Below, one piece after another: positions 7,486-22,400 of a stretch of DNA of 41,669 nucleotides. Position 1 is the first letter of the stretch; each line of letters opens with the position of its first letter. The notes below the pieces were generated by a model. The model did no database searches. It was given only the letters and a program-made list of their open reading frames with translations, and had not been told where the DNA came from. This DNA comes from Planctomycetota bacterium (GTDB lineage Bacteria; Planctomycetota; Planctomycetia; Pirellulales; Pirellulaceae), in NCBI GenBank assembly GCA_018970165.1, contig JAGWWZ010000017.1, positions 1 through 41,669 on the forward strand, in the 5' to 3' direction. The position numbers and the translations under genes are program-made.

Positions 7486-10400
7486 TTAAAACATATCCTT
7501 CAGAACGTCTTCAAGAGCTACGGCCCAATCCGGTTGCTGATCCTCTCTTTGTCTTTGAGCTGTCGCAGAAGAGATTTCGTCGATCGAATCGTCAGCAGGA
7601 ATGGGTCCCATCTCTTGATTAACCAGGCTTGCAAGGAAATCATCGAGGCTGGCGTTTGCAACGCGATTGACCTGGGGCCGAGCTTCGCTCGATCCTGACC
7701 GACTGTCGCTATTCGGTTGGTTCGTTGCTGGTGCTGGCGAAATCGCGGTCGTAGCGAACCACAGATCGCGATTGTCTGCACTGCCCTCTCCTTCACCCTC
7801 GCCACCGCCACCAGGCAGACTGTTGTTGATGAAGTTTATGATGGCAAGAGCGTCATCCGGACCAACAAATCCATCGCTGTTAACATCCAAGAACGAAAGA
7901 GGATTCAAAGGATCAGGCGGCAGGGTAAGTGGAGTGACTAATCCATTGCGATTGATGAAGTTGACTACTTGCAAGACGTCGATCGGAGAAACGAACCCGT
8001 CTCCTGTCACGTCCAACGCATTGTTCGGATTGGTGTAAGGATTCCGTTCAATCGTGATCAAATAATCTTCCACTTCACCATCGATCGCTTCGCCGGTGGG
8101 TGAGGCGATAGCAGTAAAGTCACTGCTGAATCGAACTCGAGCAGCGACTGGACGGTCAACGACAGCCGTACCGGGTACCTTAAAGGTGATTGGCGAATTC
8201 AATCCATTGACGATACGACCGGTGATGTTAATTCGCTCGGTCGCTTCGAAAATACCATCAGCGTCGTAATCGATCCAGGCTGACGCAAAACCTGGACGGC
8301 TCAGACTAATGCCTTGCGCCGTTAGTTGCAGACTTCCCGAGAAACCGGTAACCAAGGTGCTGAAGGTAACTCCATCATCGACATCGGCATCAATCAACCT
8401 TGCATCCGCATCCGCACCTACCGTGGGTCCCAACGAGAAGCCACGGACGACTTTGTGCCTCGGACCGTTGCTATCCTTTAAGGTCGGATACAACGGATCT
8501 GGTGCGTCGCCATAATCGAAGCCTTCGCCGATGAAGATATTGATCAACGATTCGCCATTCAGTTCGGTTGCTCGCATCGGATTGCCGGCACGGTCCCGAA
8601 TGCCCTGAACTGCAGCGACACCATTCCCTGTGACACCCGTAGCACCCTTGATAAGTACACGAGTGCTAAACTGCTGCGGATCAACTCCAGCCATATTCGC
8701 AGCATCCAGTACGGATTGGATTCGCTGTGCAACTTGTTCCGCAGTCGTGATTGTCGCGAGGTTGAGCGTAATGGGTGTAGTCGCATTGCGACCTGCAACA
8801 CCGATAATCGCCAAACCGCTGGTGCCTGCAGCGATACGAATGCTCGGATCGGTTCCTACCGAGACAGTACCATTTGGGCCAACGCTTGCCGTCACCCCTA
8901 GGCCAGAACCATTGATGGCCGAAGCGATCAGCGCCGCTTGATTGCTCAGAGACGCTGTATCCAGAGAAACGCGTATGTTTCCTGTTTGGATCGTCGCGTT
9001 GCCATCGAATTCAAACGTTGCCGAAAGTCCTCCGCGTTGAATGGAAAAAGTCTGACCATCGAAGAGCCCTTGAGGCACTCCAGCCACGGTCGGAATCCTT
9101 ACCCCGTAAACCGGTGTCGTTCCAGTCTGACCGACCGATGCGATACCGCTGTTCTCCGTGATGAATTGAACAGGTGCTTGGCTGAGGATTTGGATCGAGT
9201 TGGTTCCGAAGGGTTCTGCGGTCAGGTTGAGTCCTTCAGCTCGAATAGCGTCGGCAATCTTGCCAGCCAACACTGAAGGAAGATCCTGAGTGTTGAACGG
9301 TATGACCCGAACGCCAGTGGTAGACAGGTTGTTGTTGTCGAATTCAAACTGAACTCGACGGGCACCATTATCGATTCTGAAGGTGGTTCCATCGAGTATG
9401 TTGTGTGTCAGCCCATCCAACGAGGTAGGTATATTGAGGCGAAGACCGGTTTCTATTTCAAAATAGTTCGGCGACCTGTTCGCATCCAAAATGGTATAAA
9501 CCGTTCCATCAACCATTTGCGTTGGAGCTGCGGCGACAATCGACTGTTCTTGTCCAACGATGAAGCGAATGGTGTAGAAGGCTCCGGATTCCCACAATCC
9601 CGACAGAGATGTCAAGCGGATCAATTTGCTGGTTGCGTCGTATCCGAAACGGTAATCCCGTCCTTCCAAGAGGACTTCGCCGTTCTTGGAAACACTGATC
9701 GCGGTAGCCAGAACAGTAGCCGGATCGATATCCGATCCTTGCGAGACGTTATTCAGAGCGGATGCATCAAGCAACTGGATATCGATCGTTCGCAAGTTTG
9801 AACTCACCAACTCGATCGTCCCTACCGCTGGATTACCATCGAGACCAGCGGCATCGTTATCTAAAGGATTGATCGACACGGCGATGGGTCCCAAGAAATC
9901 GGAGCGATCTGCAGCCCCTCTTTCCTTGAAGATCGATTCTCCAATACCTGGAGGAGCGGTGACGGCAGGGTCATCGACTCGCAAAGCTCCATAGATATCC
10001 AGCGCCGGAGCGATGATTGGCGATGCAGCCAATCCGAGGTCTCGCTTGACTGCGAGCATTGCGTCGCGATCGAGCAGACTGTCGATCGAGGAGTCGATCG
10101 AGGGAGCCCCTGGAACCGGATATGTATTCAGCAAGCCGATATTGGTGAAGAGGGGTACGGACGCGCTAGCGATGATTGGGAACTGGCCAACCGAAACCCC
10201 TACAGCATTCGTCGTATTGGCTTGGTAGAGAGTACCTCCAATAACCGTCGTGTTGCTGTTCGCCGAAACGTTGATCCCTTCCACGCCGTTGACCAAGATG
10301 TTGTTCATCAGCGTTGGACTCGCATTGTTTTGGACCCGGATTCCGGTCCCGCCTGGAGTGAAGCGGAAAGCACTTCGAGACGACAAAGCTCCAACAGCAT

Positions 10401-13400
10401 CTATATCGGCACCTACGGAGTCTCCGCTGATTCCACCTTCATTCGGTTCGTCGGTGAGGCGAACGAAATACAGTTGACTCAAGGAGTTGAAGCCGAACTG
10501 ATCGAGGTCGATGAACGGCGAGTTGTACGAGGCAGATCCTACCGAAGTGTAGTTAACTCCATCGGAGCTCACTTCAACTCGGACCAATTCTGCGGCTCCT
10601 ACTTCGTAGACCGCCAAATCTGGGCTAGCATCATCGGAGCCTGTCAAAATATTGTCGTCAAAGCGAACGACTAGCACCCCTCCACGGCCCAAGGAAACTA
10701 CTCCTTGGTTAGGCCGAGGCTCACCAACGCTCGAGTAGTTTGGAACTCCAAGAGCTTGGGTTGCATCTTGCAGGCCGGTCAATGGAACCGGCCCACCGCC
10801 TGCTCGCGGATCATACGAGACAACACTATCCGCGAACGAGAGGCTACCTGTGCGGTAGAATGCCCCGTCAATCGTCGTTGAGGCCGGTATCGAAATCGTC
10901 GAAATCCTTCCTCCCACTATGGTGTTGTTGACGACTCTCGCGAAGGGCACAGGGGCTGGTGGCAAATCGATGGTAGTAGCCACCTCTCCCGAGATTCGGA
11001 TACCGCCAGCGCGGTTTGCGAACAACTCGTTGTTCATAACGACCGCTCCAGGGATCAATCGCTGATCATTGATTGTCAGCAGATTGCGTACGCTTCCTTG
11101 GTTTGGAGCACGAGAAACGGCGTCCCGAGCATCTGCCGACAGGGAGATACCAACATCAGACGAGTTGGAGATGCGAGAATTCTCAATCAAAACTTGACCT
11201 TGATCACGCGTGATATTGCGATCTCCCTCGAGAAGCTGCGACACGACCGCGCCAACTCTCGGGGTTACCACCACTGCTACCGAACCGCCAATCGAAATCG
11301 CGTCAGAGGCTTGACCTCCTAGTCCGACAACGGGACGGGCAACCACCCGCAGCCGCGTTTGAACCGCCGGAGAATTGATGATCGCCAAGACGCGGGCCGC
11401 AAGTGCTACAGCAGACTCACTTACACTGGGATTGAAGGGGATCGGAACATTGCCGGCCCGTACTCCGAAATTTGGGGTGCCTGCAACAGCAGTCGAATCG
11501 TTGAATTCCAGTTCCACCGAATTCATGCCATCTTCGATGCGAATGGTATCTCCATCCCGAACCGAACTGGTCGCGTTGAAGCGAATATTTGGCGAGCGAT
11601 TGAAGATAAATCCGATATCAGGATTCATGCTCACGCTTACCGATCCTACTAACGAGACATCGGTTGAGTTTCTACCTGTGCTCGACCCATCTGACGACAA
11701 AGCTCCGACATTGAGGATGCTTTGAACAACTGACGAATTCACAGTGTTGCGGAAGCGCTCAGCGATGACGAACGCCGATTCGTTTGCAATCGGATCAAAG
11801 GTTATCGGTAGGTTCCCAGAGCGTACCCCCCGGCCAGGGGATCCGGCAGGAAGCGATATATCCTCGAATTCCATCGTGATGAAGTTGGTTCCATCGTTGA
11901 TGGTGAGCGTGCTGCCGTCGGAAATCTTCGAGGCATTGTTGAAACGAATTTCAACCGTATTGTTCAACGCTTGGTTGGGATCGAACGCGCGGTTGAGATT
12001 GATATCCGAACGAGTCGGCGCTCCATAATCCGTGCCACTTCGAATCTCGAGTTGATAGCTTCCTACCAGAATCTCACTACCCGCGCTGGGGACTTGAACG
12101 AAAGCCGTGTTGGCCGTGGCTCCGGTGACGAATTCGCCTCGCTCGGCTAAACCGATCATGAAGTCGTCCAGATACAAGCCCTCAAATGCATTGTTTTGAG
12201 CTCTCACCGCTGGTCGGGGCGATGTCAGACTGTATTCGGACGTATCATCTCCCACGCGAGCCCCGGTCGCAAAGAACGGCCCTGGCGACCCAACAGAGAA
12301 CCCGGTCATGTCTAAATAGTCATCGCGCTGCGAGATCGTGGGGTACTGATCAACGCTACCCGACGTCGATTGCTCGATCGTTCTCGCCACAGCGGTGGCT
12401 ACTTGAACCGAAGTCATCGTCTGCAGAATTTGTACCGGAACCGTTTCGACGGTCGCGACGCTAATTCCACCACCGATCAACTGCAAGTCATCCTTCACCA
12501 TGCGAGAGACATTAAGAGTGGCCAAATCACCTCGGAATGTTACGGTAAGAGATGAACCTGGAAGGTTCCCCCCAACCACCAGAACATTGCCGGTCCTGAC
12601 GTTGGAAAGCCGTTCAAGTGCAGCCTGCACATCAGCTGCGGATGCATTCCAAGCGATCGGCAAAGTCCTCGCAGTCGTGCGGCCATCGTTGAATTCGAGA
12701 GTAAATGTTCCCCCTGTCGGAGTCCCCGTCGTCGAAATTCGTTGAACCTTATTGCCTGTTCCTTGAGCACCCTCAAATTGGATTTGGCTTCCTGTTGCTA
12801 AAGCAACTGGAGATAGTCCAACTATCTGCAAGCGATTGTCAACCACCGAAGCCGACGTCCGTGGAGTGATCTCCATAGTCATTCGATACAGTCCGGTCAC
12901 CCCAACGGAAGTACGTCCCTGTTCGACGTTCGGATTGTAGTTGTTGACTTCGGTGTTGGAGACTGCGACGTAGTATTCTCCTGGTGTGGGTACCGTAATA
13001 TTCAGTTCAACATCCAACCCCAGGCTCTGGTTCGTTCGCGCGATCTCAACGCCAGCAGAATCGAAGACGCGAATCCGGGGATTGACCTGCGAACCGACAG
13101 CGCTCGAGGAAACCTGAACTCTGAGTGCCGAACCCGCTTCAAGATTGACTCGCAGCATGTCAACATCGCGCCGCGGAGTTTCAGCATCCTCGCCGGAACC
13201 GGGAACGATATCGCCGATCGCTCCGTTTGCAATGACGCGAGTCCGGTTTGCTGCGACATTATTTACTGGAGTCGCCGAGGCAATGATCTCGTTCCGATCG
13301 GACGACTCTGGGGACAATGTCAAGTTCAGTGTCTGGAATGAGTAGGTTGCTGCATTGATCGCCGCCAACGTGGCGGTCGCGACTTCAGACGGGGAGTCCG

Positions 13401-16400
13401 AAGTTGTGAATCGAATGACATTTCCAACCGGCGCGGTCCCTGTGCCGTTCCAAAAGACAAAATCGGTCCCGGCAATGGTCATCGTCTCCAGGTTGCGAAT
13501 CCCCGCACCTGATGGGAACACCATCGTCGGCCCCATGTCCAGTTCAAACGATCGACCGTTGACCGTGAAGACCTGCCCATCTCTCAATCGAGATCCTGCG
13601 ACCGTCCGGAGCTCCTGTCCGCGACCACCGAAACCGTTGTAACCTAGCCCCCCCGCCGTGCTGAACTCGAATCGGAAGCGCACTTCTTGATTGCCAGCCA
13701 GTCCCGCGAGAGATACGCGAGCTTGCCGCCAAGCGATCGAGGGATTGTTCACGGCTTCCCCAGGGACTGTTCCATTGGGAATCGCCCCTGTCACATTGTC
13801 GACCAAACGCTCTATGGACGTCTCGCTGTCATTGTTGGTCGCGAGCTGGATCCAATTCCCGTTATCTCCTGCTGCATAGACTCGGAACGAGTCTGTCATG
13901 GCTTGCGTCAACGTTGACGCGCCCTGATCGCTGCTGAGGAAGTAATTGAAGTACAATGTCGGAACATCTGCCGCAGCGATTCCTGCGAGCGATATCGGCT
14001 TGCTTTCCAAGACACCGATCGCTCCACCGGGGAAATTGTAGCTGTTGCGAAGAGGCGCACCGAGCGCTCGCGGCAATCCCAGCGGATCCAATGCGTCATC
14101 CAGTAGAGCATTGTTGTGAAAATCCGCCCCTTCAAATCCGAAGTACCAACTCGTGCCACCTGCTATCGCGGCATTCCCTTCGATGTCCGCATTCACTCCA
14201 TGCCCAGCGTTGCTTTGACGTCGCAAAGAAGGGTGCCACAAATTGAAGTCCAAGTTGGAGAACGCAACACCGTTGCCGCTTACACCTGTATCCATAAACG
14301 TTGCACCGTTTGCAAATACCGGCTGTAGATATCCATTGGTATCGAATGCATAGATGCGACCACCCGCCGTCATGCCGAACAGCAAGTTAGAGTACGCACC
14401 GCCAGCAACATTGGTCGGTCCCCGAACCAAACCTGCGAACGGAATTCCACTCAACTCATAGCTGGTCTCAACAAACGATCCGATGGCACCAGGCGTGTTG
14501 TTCAACAATTGCCCTCGCCCAACACGATACAAGCCTCCAACGTTCGAGACAGCGTACAGAGCATCGTTGACTCCCGCTATGCCGGTGACCGTCCCGTTCG
14601 GAGCGAGCACCCCGATCGGACGCGTCGAGCCCGATATAGCACCGATCGATGCTGGTCCTTGCAAATTCACTTCATTGTTTCGACCAGCGATCCCGCCAGC
14701 CCCCCCTTGAACCGCACTGATACCCGGCAACAGTTGCGAGCGGATCGCCTGCACCACGCGAGCAGCGATCGTCTCGGCGGTATCCTGAGCCAAGAAATTG
14801 ATCGGAACCTGACCGGAAATTCCCCCATTCGCAGTCGTTTGACTTGCGACACCGCGACTGATCAACACAGCGAAGGAGCCGCTTGTGGCACCGCTGAAGT
14901 TCATGCGGTTTCCTTCGAAGCCGACTTGAATTCCGCCCGGCACCGCTTGACGTACCGCGCGAGCAAACTGCTCATTGTTCATCGATGCGTTGTAGAAGAC
15001 CGTTCGCACACCGGGCGTGGTCACAGCAGTACTGCCAGTCTCGATTTCGTAGATGACGCCGTCGATCTGGAATTGATCACCATCCATCAGTACTCGCGAG
15101 GGATTCGTTCCAAAGCTCAGGAGCAGCTCTGGACCTGAATTGAATTCAAAGACTCGCGAAACCGCTTGACCATTCACGTTCGCGTTCATCGTGAAACGAT
15201 CACCATCGTTGATCAATAAACGAGTCGTGTTACCTACAGTTTGCGTGGCTTCTGTGAAGGCCAAGCGAGCGACCGGAACACCTTGCTGAGAATTCGTATC
15301 GATGAACCCGCGCTCGGTTACAATGGTACCAGCGCCGAGGATCAAATCCGTCAAGTCATCTCGGTCTTGATTGAAAGCGCGAGGTTGAGCCGGGGCGCTG
15401 AGCCCTGCCCCCGTCGTCGGATCGAACCGATAAAGGATGTTATTGAAGTACCGAACGCCGTTGTTTCCACCAGCAAACTGTGGCGTACTGTTACGATTAG
15501 CCACCAGGAATCCGAACTCCAGTTGGTTGAAACCGCTATCGTTCAGAGGCATGACCGTAGAGGCCTCAATCGTCATCGGAGTTGGGCTGTCCTCCAATTC
15601 CGAAGCGCCGTCCAAGTCCTCCACGCCAAAGTCGATACCGCCGTTGACGACTCCCACGCCCGTTCCGGGATTGATCAGGATGTAACGGGATGTTTCCGCA
15701 TTATCGACGGAGAAACCTCGGTAATCGCCGTTCGGGCGAATGAAGGTGTCTCGCATCTCGAAGTTGGCGATCCCCACCTCATTACCGATCTCTCCGGTGA
15801 ATGAATTGCCTAAGAATGTCCGAGTATTGCCATCAGCGCTGGATTGGCTGACATAGAACGGAACATCGCCCAAGGTGTATTCGACGCGCGACGAGAGATC
15901 CAAGAACTGCGAGAAAACGGGGGGAACGGTTGTCGAACGAGCATCGCCAACTCGATCCTCAACAAGCAGTCTCGTGCTCGAAACTGGCAGGATCCGTACG
16001 TTCGCATTACCGACGGCGGTATTGAGACGATTTGCTAGTACCGCAGGAACTTGAGTTCGATTGGTCAATGCTAAGAAATATCGCCCTTGAGGCAATTCCG
16101 ATGGACCGAGGAACGGATCCAATGATCCCGTCGAACCCCGTCCGAGATCTGCATTGTTGGCGATGGTGATCGGTGCATGGCGATCATCAAGGATATTACT
16201 GTTCTCACCCATTCGAACCAAGGTTCCATTGGACGAGAAGAGATACATCGACATATCAGCGCGGCCGATGCCGTCTGCGTAATCGATATCGAAGATGGTA
16301 GAAAGATACTCGCGAAGCGGCGTCACCAAACTCGGATAATCGATAGTGAATGTAAACCAATCGATGTCGTTTGCACTGCTCAGCGATCCGGAGACTGAAA

Positions 16401-19400
16401 TAGCCTTGCGATCTGTTTGAAGCAGATTGCCAAGTTCCTGAGCGGTCAAGAAGGTGTTGTTTGGACCTGTCGTGTTGGTCGTTGCCGTGGGTAGATCACC
16501 CGCGATTTCCCCGCTTTCACCGACGAGCGGAGAATGCCTTGGCACGCCGTTCAGGCTCAAGCCGGTGGTTGCAAATCGAATGTCGGCGTACCCGACGTAT
16601 GTTCCAGGAAACTCCTGGTCTTCACCTAGACGTACTTGAAGTTGATAAGCGCCCCGCGATCGCCCTTGACCGACCGAAGATGGATCGCTCAATGCAGGCG
16701 TGGATACTGGCTGGCTCGGAAACTGGTTGCTGGATCGCACGCGCACATGGTAGAGAGTTGCTTGATTAGCCAGACCTGGCAACCTCACTCGGAAACCCGC
16801 ATCCTTCACGTTGGTGCTGTAATCGTCCCTCGCATCCCCGCGTGAGCTTTGCGGTACAATTCCGAGCGGGCTCTTTCGCAACGGATTCACGCTGTTGCCA
16901 CCGAGCGCTGAGAACAAAGGATTGGCGACTCGATCCACTTCCTCGGCGTAAGAATTGTCAGATAGAGCTAGAATACTTCCGTCAGCAGCAATGAGTTCCA
17001 CGACCGTGTCTAGGCTTGCGTCGGTTCGATCGATATCCAACCAAACCTCGGTGCCGCCAAATGCTCGGAAGCTGTAGACATCCACATCGGAAGGTTTGCC
17101 GATCACCCCCTGCACCTGGAACCCAAGCCGCGTGTTTTCATCCCCGCTCTGCAGAGAACGCGCTAGTTGACCGAGATACTGCGCATTTTCAGGGGTGTCA
17201 TTTACCGATGCACTTGTTGAACGGGGCAACTCCTTCTCGGTCGAGACCCCAACATTGCGATCGTTCGAATAGGTCTGCATTGACACTCCTTGCCAAGAAC
17301 CGATCGGCACGATCTCGTCGACATTTTGCGGAATCAATTCCAAGAATGTCGTGATCGTTGAACTCGTTGCCGTCGGACTTACTTGCCAAGCGAGGGCTGT
17401 CGTCACGTCGGCCAACCCGAATACACGGCCAAGGTTCGGGTCGTTGAACGGACGCAAGTTGGTCTGATTGATATTGCCTTCGAGCGTGTAATTGGTGCCA
17501 TTTCCTTCGATCGCATTGGCTAGATTACGAAATGAATCCGCTGCGAACCCGACATAGGATGCATTGACAAGTCCAGCGCCAGGCTCGAGGACACCCCCTT
17601 GTGAGAAACCAACTCGTTCAGGACCGTCGATCGTAAAGGCTCGGAAATCGTTCTTTCCGGGAGTTCCGGTGATATACAAAAAGTCATCGTTGATAAGCTC
17701 GATATCTTCATCAAGGTAATTGATGAATCGTATGTTGCCGAGCGGTGCACTGCTTTCCAACGTTACTGTGTTGAACAGTTTCGCAACACCGTTTTTGAAT
17801 CTCGATTCAACACGCCATCGGACCGTCTCGTTGTTGTTGCCAACAAAGTTACCTTCGCTAATCACGACGTCCGGCTCAATTAAAGTTGGCGGCCTCGTGA
17901 TGTTGGTACTTGCCAACGACACCGCCCGTCCATCGCTTCCCACGTCGACGTAGTTGGTGAATGCGAAGATGACATTTTCATTCACGAGTTTGTTGAGCAC
18001 ACCTTGAGCGGTAATACCTCCATCTCCCAGTATGTTCACCCCCCCGCCATTCAGAACTCGGGCAGAGAAGAAACCGGGGCGATTGACATCCACATCGTTA
18101 TCGATCAGCGTTCCGCGATTGAATTCAGGACCTGTCGGAAGAACAACGTCCGAAATGTTATTTTCGGTCATTCGTCCATTGTTGTCCGTGTCGGTGTTCG
18201 GCCTACCATCGATTCCAAACCCAGCTCCAACCGAATCGTCAGCGATGGATGTCAAGATCACGGGATAACCCGGTTGGCCAAGAATTTGGATACTTCCGCC
18301 AATCCGACTCTGAATGTCCAGTGGAGTTCCGGTCGCATTCAATCCTGCGAGATCGGTGGTACCACCGAACTTTACGACCAAACTCTGGTTGGTCGCACTC
18401 TTGAGTTGCAAACCGCCATAGGTGTGATGATTGTCGGATGTAATGAGCGACTGCACGACATGCACCATGTCTTGGTCATCCCAAACGCTCTGGGATGTAA
18501 GGGTCTGTCCTCGAATGAGCATCCCGTTGGTCGCGTTATTCGAGACAGCGTTACCGCGAACGAGTGGTCCTTGATTTTCCAAGGCATCCGAGGGTGTGCC
18601 GAGCAGGCCGGTGGTCCGACCCAGATCGTTTACAAAATCTTGAGTCAGAGAATTCACATCGATATTAATCGCCGCGCCGGCGTTGGAAGCGATTCGGTTC
18701 CCGACCAAGATCGGCTGTGCCCCCCGAACAAATATCGCTGCTGCGGCGTTCTTGCCTCGTCCATTCCTTGTATCTGCTGATGCATTTGCTCCGCTTGCAT
18801 TCTGCTCGACAGTTGAGTTCACCAACCGCAAATCCCCTTGATGGACTTCGATCGGATTGAATTGTGCAAATCCACCCTCGATACGATTGGTACCGCCGCC
18901 GAAAGATATCCTCGCTTGCTCGATCGATCCGGAACTGCCATGACCGATGAACACCCCGCCCCAATCTCCCGCTGCTGCGACCGTTCGGCCTTGGTTGCCT
19001 GCGGTGTCGAATGTGCCACCTGCCCCATAACGCACATCGTTGATGCTCGTCATGATGATCGGACGCTCTGCAGTACCTTCTGCCATCAAAACGCCGCCAT
19101 CGAGAACTTCAATGCGAGAACCGCGGTTCTTGATGATCGCACCCGGATCAATTGCAAGGCTTCCGTCCAAGCGTGGACGGATCTTCGAGGTCAACTCTGC
19201 AAGAACACCCCCTGTCACGGTACCGTTGTCCACAAAACTAGTAACAGATGAATTGATCTGAGCCACAAAACGATACGGGCCAACCCCAGTGGTTGTACTC
19301 CGATAGACGCGCCGGCCGATATAAGGCAACGAACCGGCGATGGGTGGCAAATTGTTCAGATTGATCGAACTGCCATCGACGACTGTAAGCGAATCGGTCG

Positions 19401-22400
19401 GCAACGATGCCAAGCTCTCATTGCCATTGGCATCCACGTAGACGATTTTGTAGTTGTACGTTCCAGCAGCTAAGCTGCCGCCCGCTGTTTGGCTGAGGAC
19501 CACGATCGTGGAAGGGGGCGATGCGACATCCAGAACGCCTCCACCTGCGGTGCCTGCCACCACCAAATTTTCCCCCAGAATGTAAGGGATATCGACTTCG
19601 TTGAATCGAGCAGCAACGGTGACTGTTTCGAGGCTCTCAGCCGCGCCGGTACGTGTCTTCACGAACAAGCCATTGATGGTGTTGTTCACCACGCGATTGC
19701 CGCGAATATCCGGACCAATTCTCTCGTAATCGGGAATGAACCCTCCGCTAGATTGGGATCGCGAATCGCGGAAATCATCTTCCTTGAAACTATTCGGAGT
19801 GGCACTCATCGCCGCATCGGCACTCCGAGTGATCAAGTTGCTCGCGACGGTCGGTCGGGAATCAACCATATGAATAGGTGTAATCACCTGAGATACACCA
19901 TCGACCAAGACCTGCCCACCACCGAATCGAATATCGGAATGAACAACGGCATTGAGGAACAAGCCAGCTCGTTCTTTGTCCGTTCGTGTTTCATCGGAGC
20001 CGTCAATCCGATTTCGGAAATCAATCCCTCCCCAATCGCCGGGTGCGGCGGCGGGAGGAGTGCGATCCGGGTTGACTCCCACTCCGGTAGAGTCATGAAG
20101 CGATGTCAGAATGACCTTGCTGTCAGGAATCCCCAACAGTTGCAACGATCCGCCGCTTCGGTTAACGCTGACGGTCGAGCTGCCGACACTGATCCGCGAT
20201 CGCCCCATCTTGATAATCGCGCCAGCATCGATCATCACGTTTACGTTTCGAGGGACATCAAACGATGAACCGTCGGCCATGGGTTGACCGAAACGATTGA
20301 ACCCGATTTCGTAAGCGCGATTTTGCGAATTACCGAGGATCCTGACTGCGATCACTCTCTTTCCAGTTGTATCCTGCGTCGCGAGGGTATTCGCCTGACT
20401 GAGTGCCTGACTAATGGTGCTGAACGGAGCAGCCAGAGTTCCAGTCCCACCCGATGCTGCCGTTTTGTCGACCCAAAGCGTAATCGCGCTGGTCGGGTTA
20501 GCGGAGCGATCGGGGCGAGTCGGAACGAACCAGTAGTTGAATACCCCGCCAGGCCGACCGTCACCATCGCCATCCAGGGGAGTAGGCAACCCCTTGGCAT
20601 CCACCAACGTCGAGGCTGCAGGTGGTCGATAATCAATGCGAAGTTTGTACTTACCCTCAGAACGCCCCCCCAGCCCTGAATCGGCAATCGATGGGTCGTA
20701 GGAATTGTTCCCCTTGGCGCTGACGCCAATCGCGTATTCCCCACCGGTGACAAAATCGAGATCGATCCTCGGGTCTTTGCTGAAGTAGTCATCGTTCGCC
20801 GCCAGTTCAACCCAGCGTGGAGATGAAGAACTCCCTTCATTGCGGTACAGCCGCAACGCAGCGTCCAATAGACTGGAGTCCGACTCGCGTTCCGCAGAAA
20901 CCTGCAGGGAAAGCTTGCCACCGACATCGGGAACTGTGAACTTGTATAGGTCGATGTCACGGCTTTCCGGACGGAAAAGGTACTGACCGTGAATGATGTC
21001 AGCGTTGCCGGGAAAGACATTTTCAACATTCGGATCGGTGATCGGGTTATTGTTTTGAATCGTCGACTGAGGCAACTCGTCCGCAGTACCCAGACCCAAA
21101 AGTACGCCGATACCTCTCATGAACGAGCGGAACAATTCCGTTCCGAAAAGATTATCGCTTGCGCGATTGAAGTCCTGGCTGTCGATAATCACTGCCGATT
21201 GGCTTGAGTTCGACAAAAGTGGACCGGCCGCAAACGTTCGAGGTCCAGGTTGATTAGGCTCCACAGGTGTCAATGCTGTTGCCGGATCAATCGCCTGCAT
21301 GTCCCCGACAGCGATGGTGAAACCTTGGTTATCGCTCTCGACAAACCTCGCACCCAGGTATCGCTCGTACAGAGAGATAACTTGCCGCACCATCACCTTC
21401 TGTGTCTCGGTGATGGCATTTAACTGGACACTCTGGTTGGCAGTGCCGAGCATGCTGGCAAAATTGTAGGTGATGGTTTCGATACCATCGCTATCCACAC
21501 GAGTCACATGCTGCTGGTATCGGTTGTTGCGATTGCCGGTTTCGTTGTTCGCGCCGGGAAAATCGAGTACATACGGAGTCGTGTTTTTGATTTCGGAAGA
21601 AACCACAGCAGCTTTGGCGCCGGTGCCTACAAGCCATCCTCCCCCCAGGTCAAACGCAGAATCGAATCGGTCTCCTGCATCAACGGTTGGGTTGATGCTC
21701 GCGACTGCAGTGTTCACCGCTCCATCGTCGTTTCCGATGCGCAATCGCAACGCTGACAGCGGCACGACACCGGCGTTCGGATTCGCAGGATTCACCAGTT
21801 CGTCGATATTTCGATCAAAGGACAATGCAACTCGATTGAGGCTGGCATCGTAGTTGACGGCAAGCGGCCGAATCGCGAAATCATCGCCACCGAAGACCGT
21901 GTCCGCGGTATGAACCAACTGATAATAAATCGGCTTGACTGCCTCAACAGCATTGAGCCGGTCACCATTGAAGTAAACATAGATCACATTGCGCAGCTGC
22001 TGACGGCTTGAGCCTGTCCCAACGACTGGTTGAGGAACCACTGCTTGAACGGTTGGCCCCAAATCCAGGTCAAACCGAACGCTACGCGATTGACCACCAT
22101 TGAAGGCGGCACCTGTGATATCACGCAGCGCGAAGGGACCGCTGCCAAATATATCGATAACATACGAATCATCAGGAAGCGTCTCGCCAAACCGAACGAT
22201 CACTTCTCGTCGTGTATCTCCCAGCCCGATAAAAGCTGGTGTCACAAGCTGATCGTCGCCACCTACTAAGACCAGGGGAGAATAAGTCGTTGAATTGCCG
22301 CCGATGCGAGTCAACGAAGAACCGCTTACCAGCCGACCTACCACCAATGCACTGGCTTCGCGAGAACCATTGATCGCATCCAGAACCTCCTGAACCGTAG

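Noticed and set aside
18004-18780. Plus-strand ORFs of up to 259 codons opposite the giant-protein gene (also 19489-20268)
   Set aside because: They are antisense to beta-helix coding sequence in a long real frame; such shadows are expected in a 15.8-kb gene.
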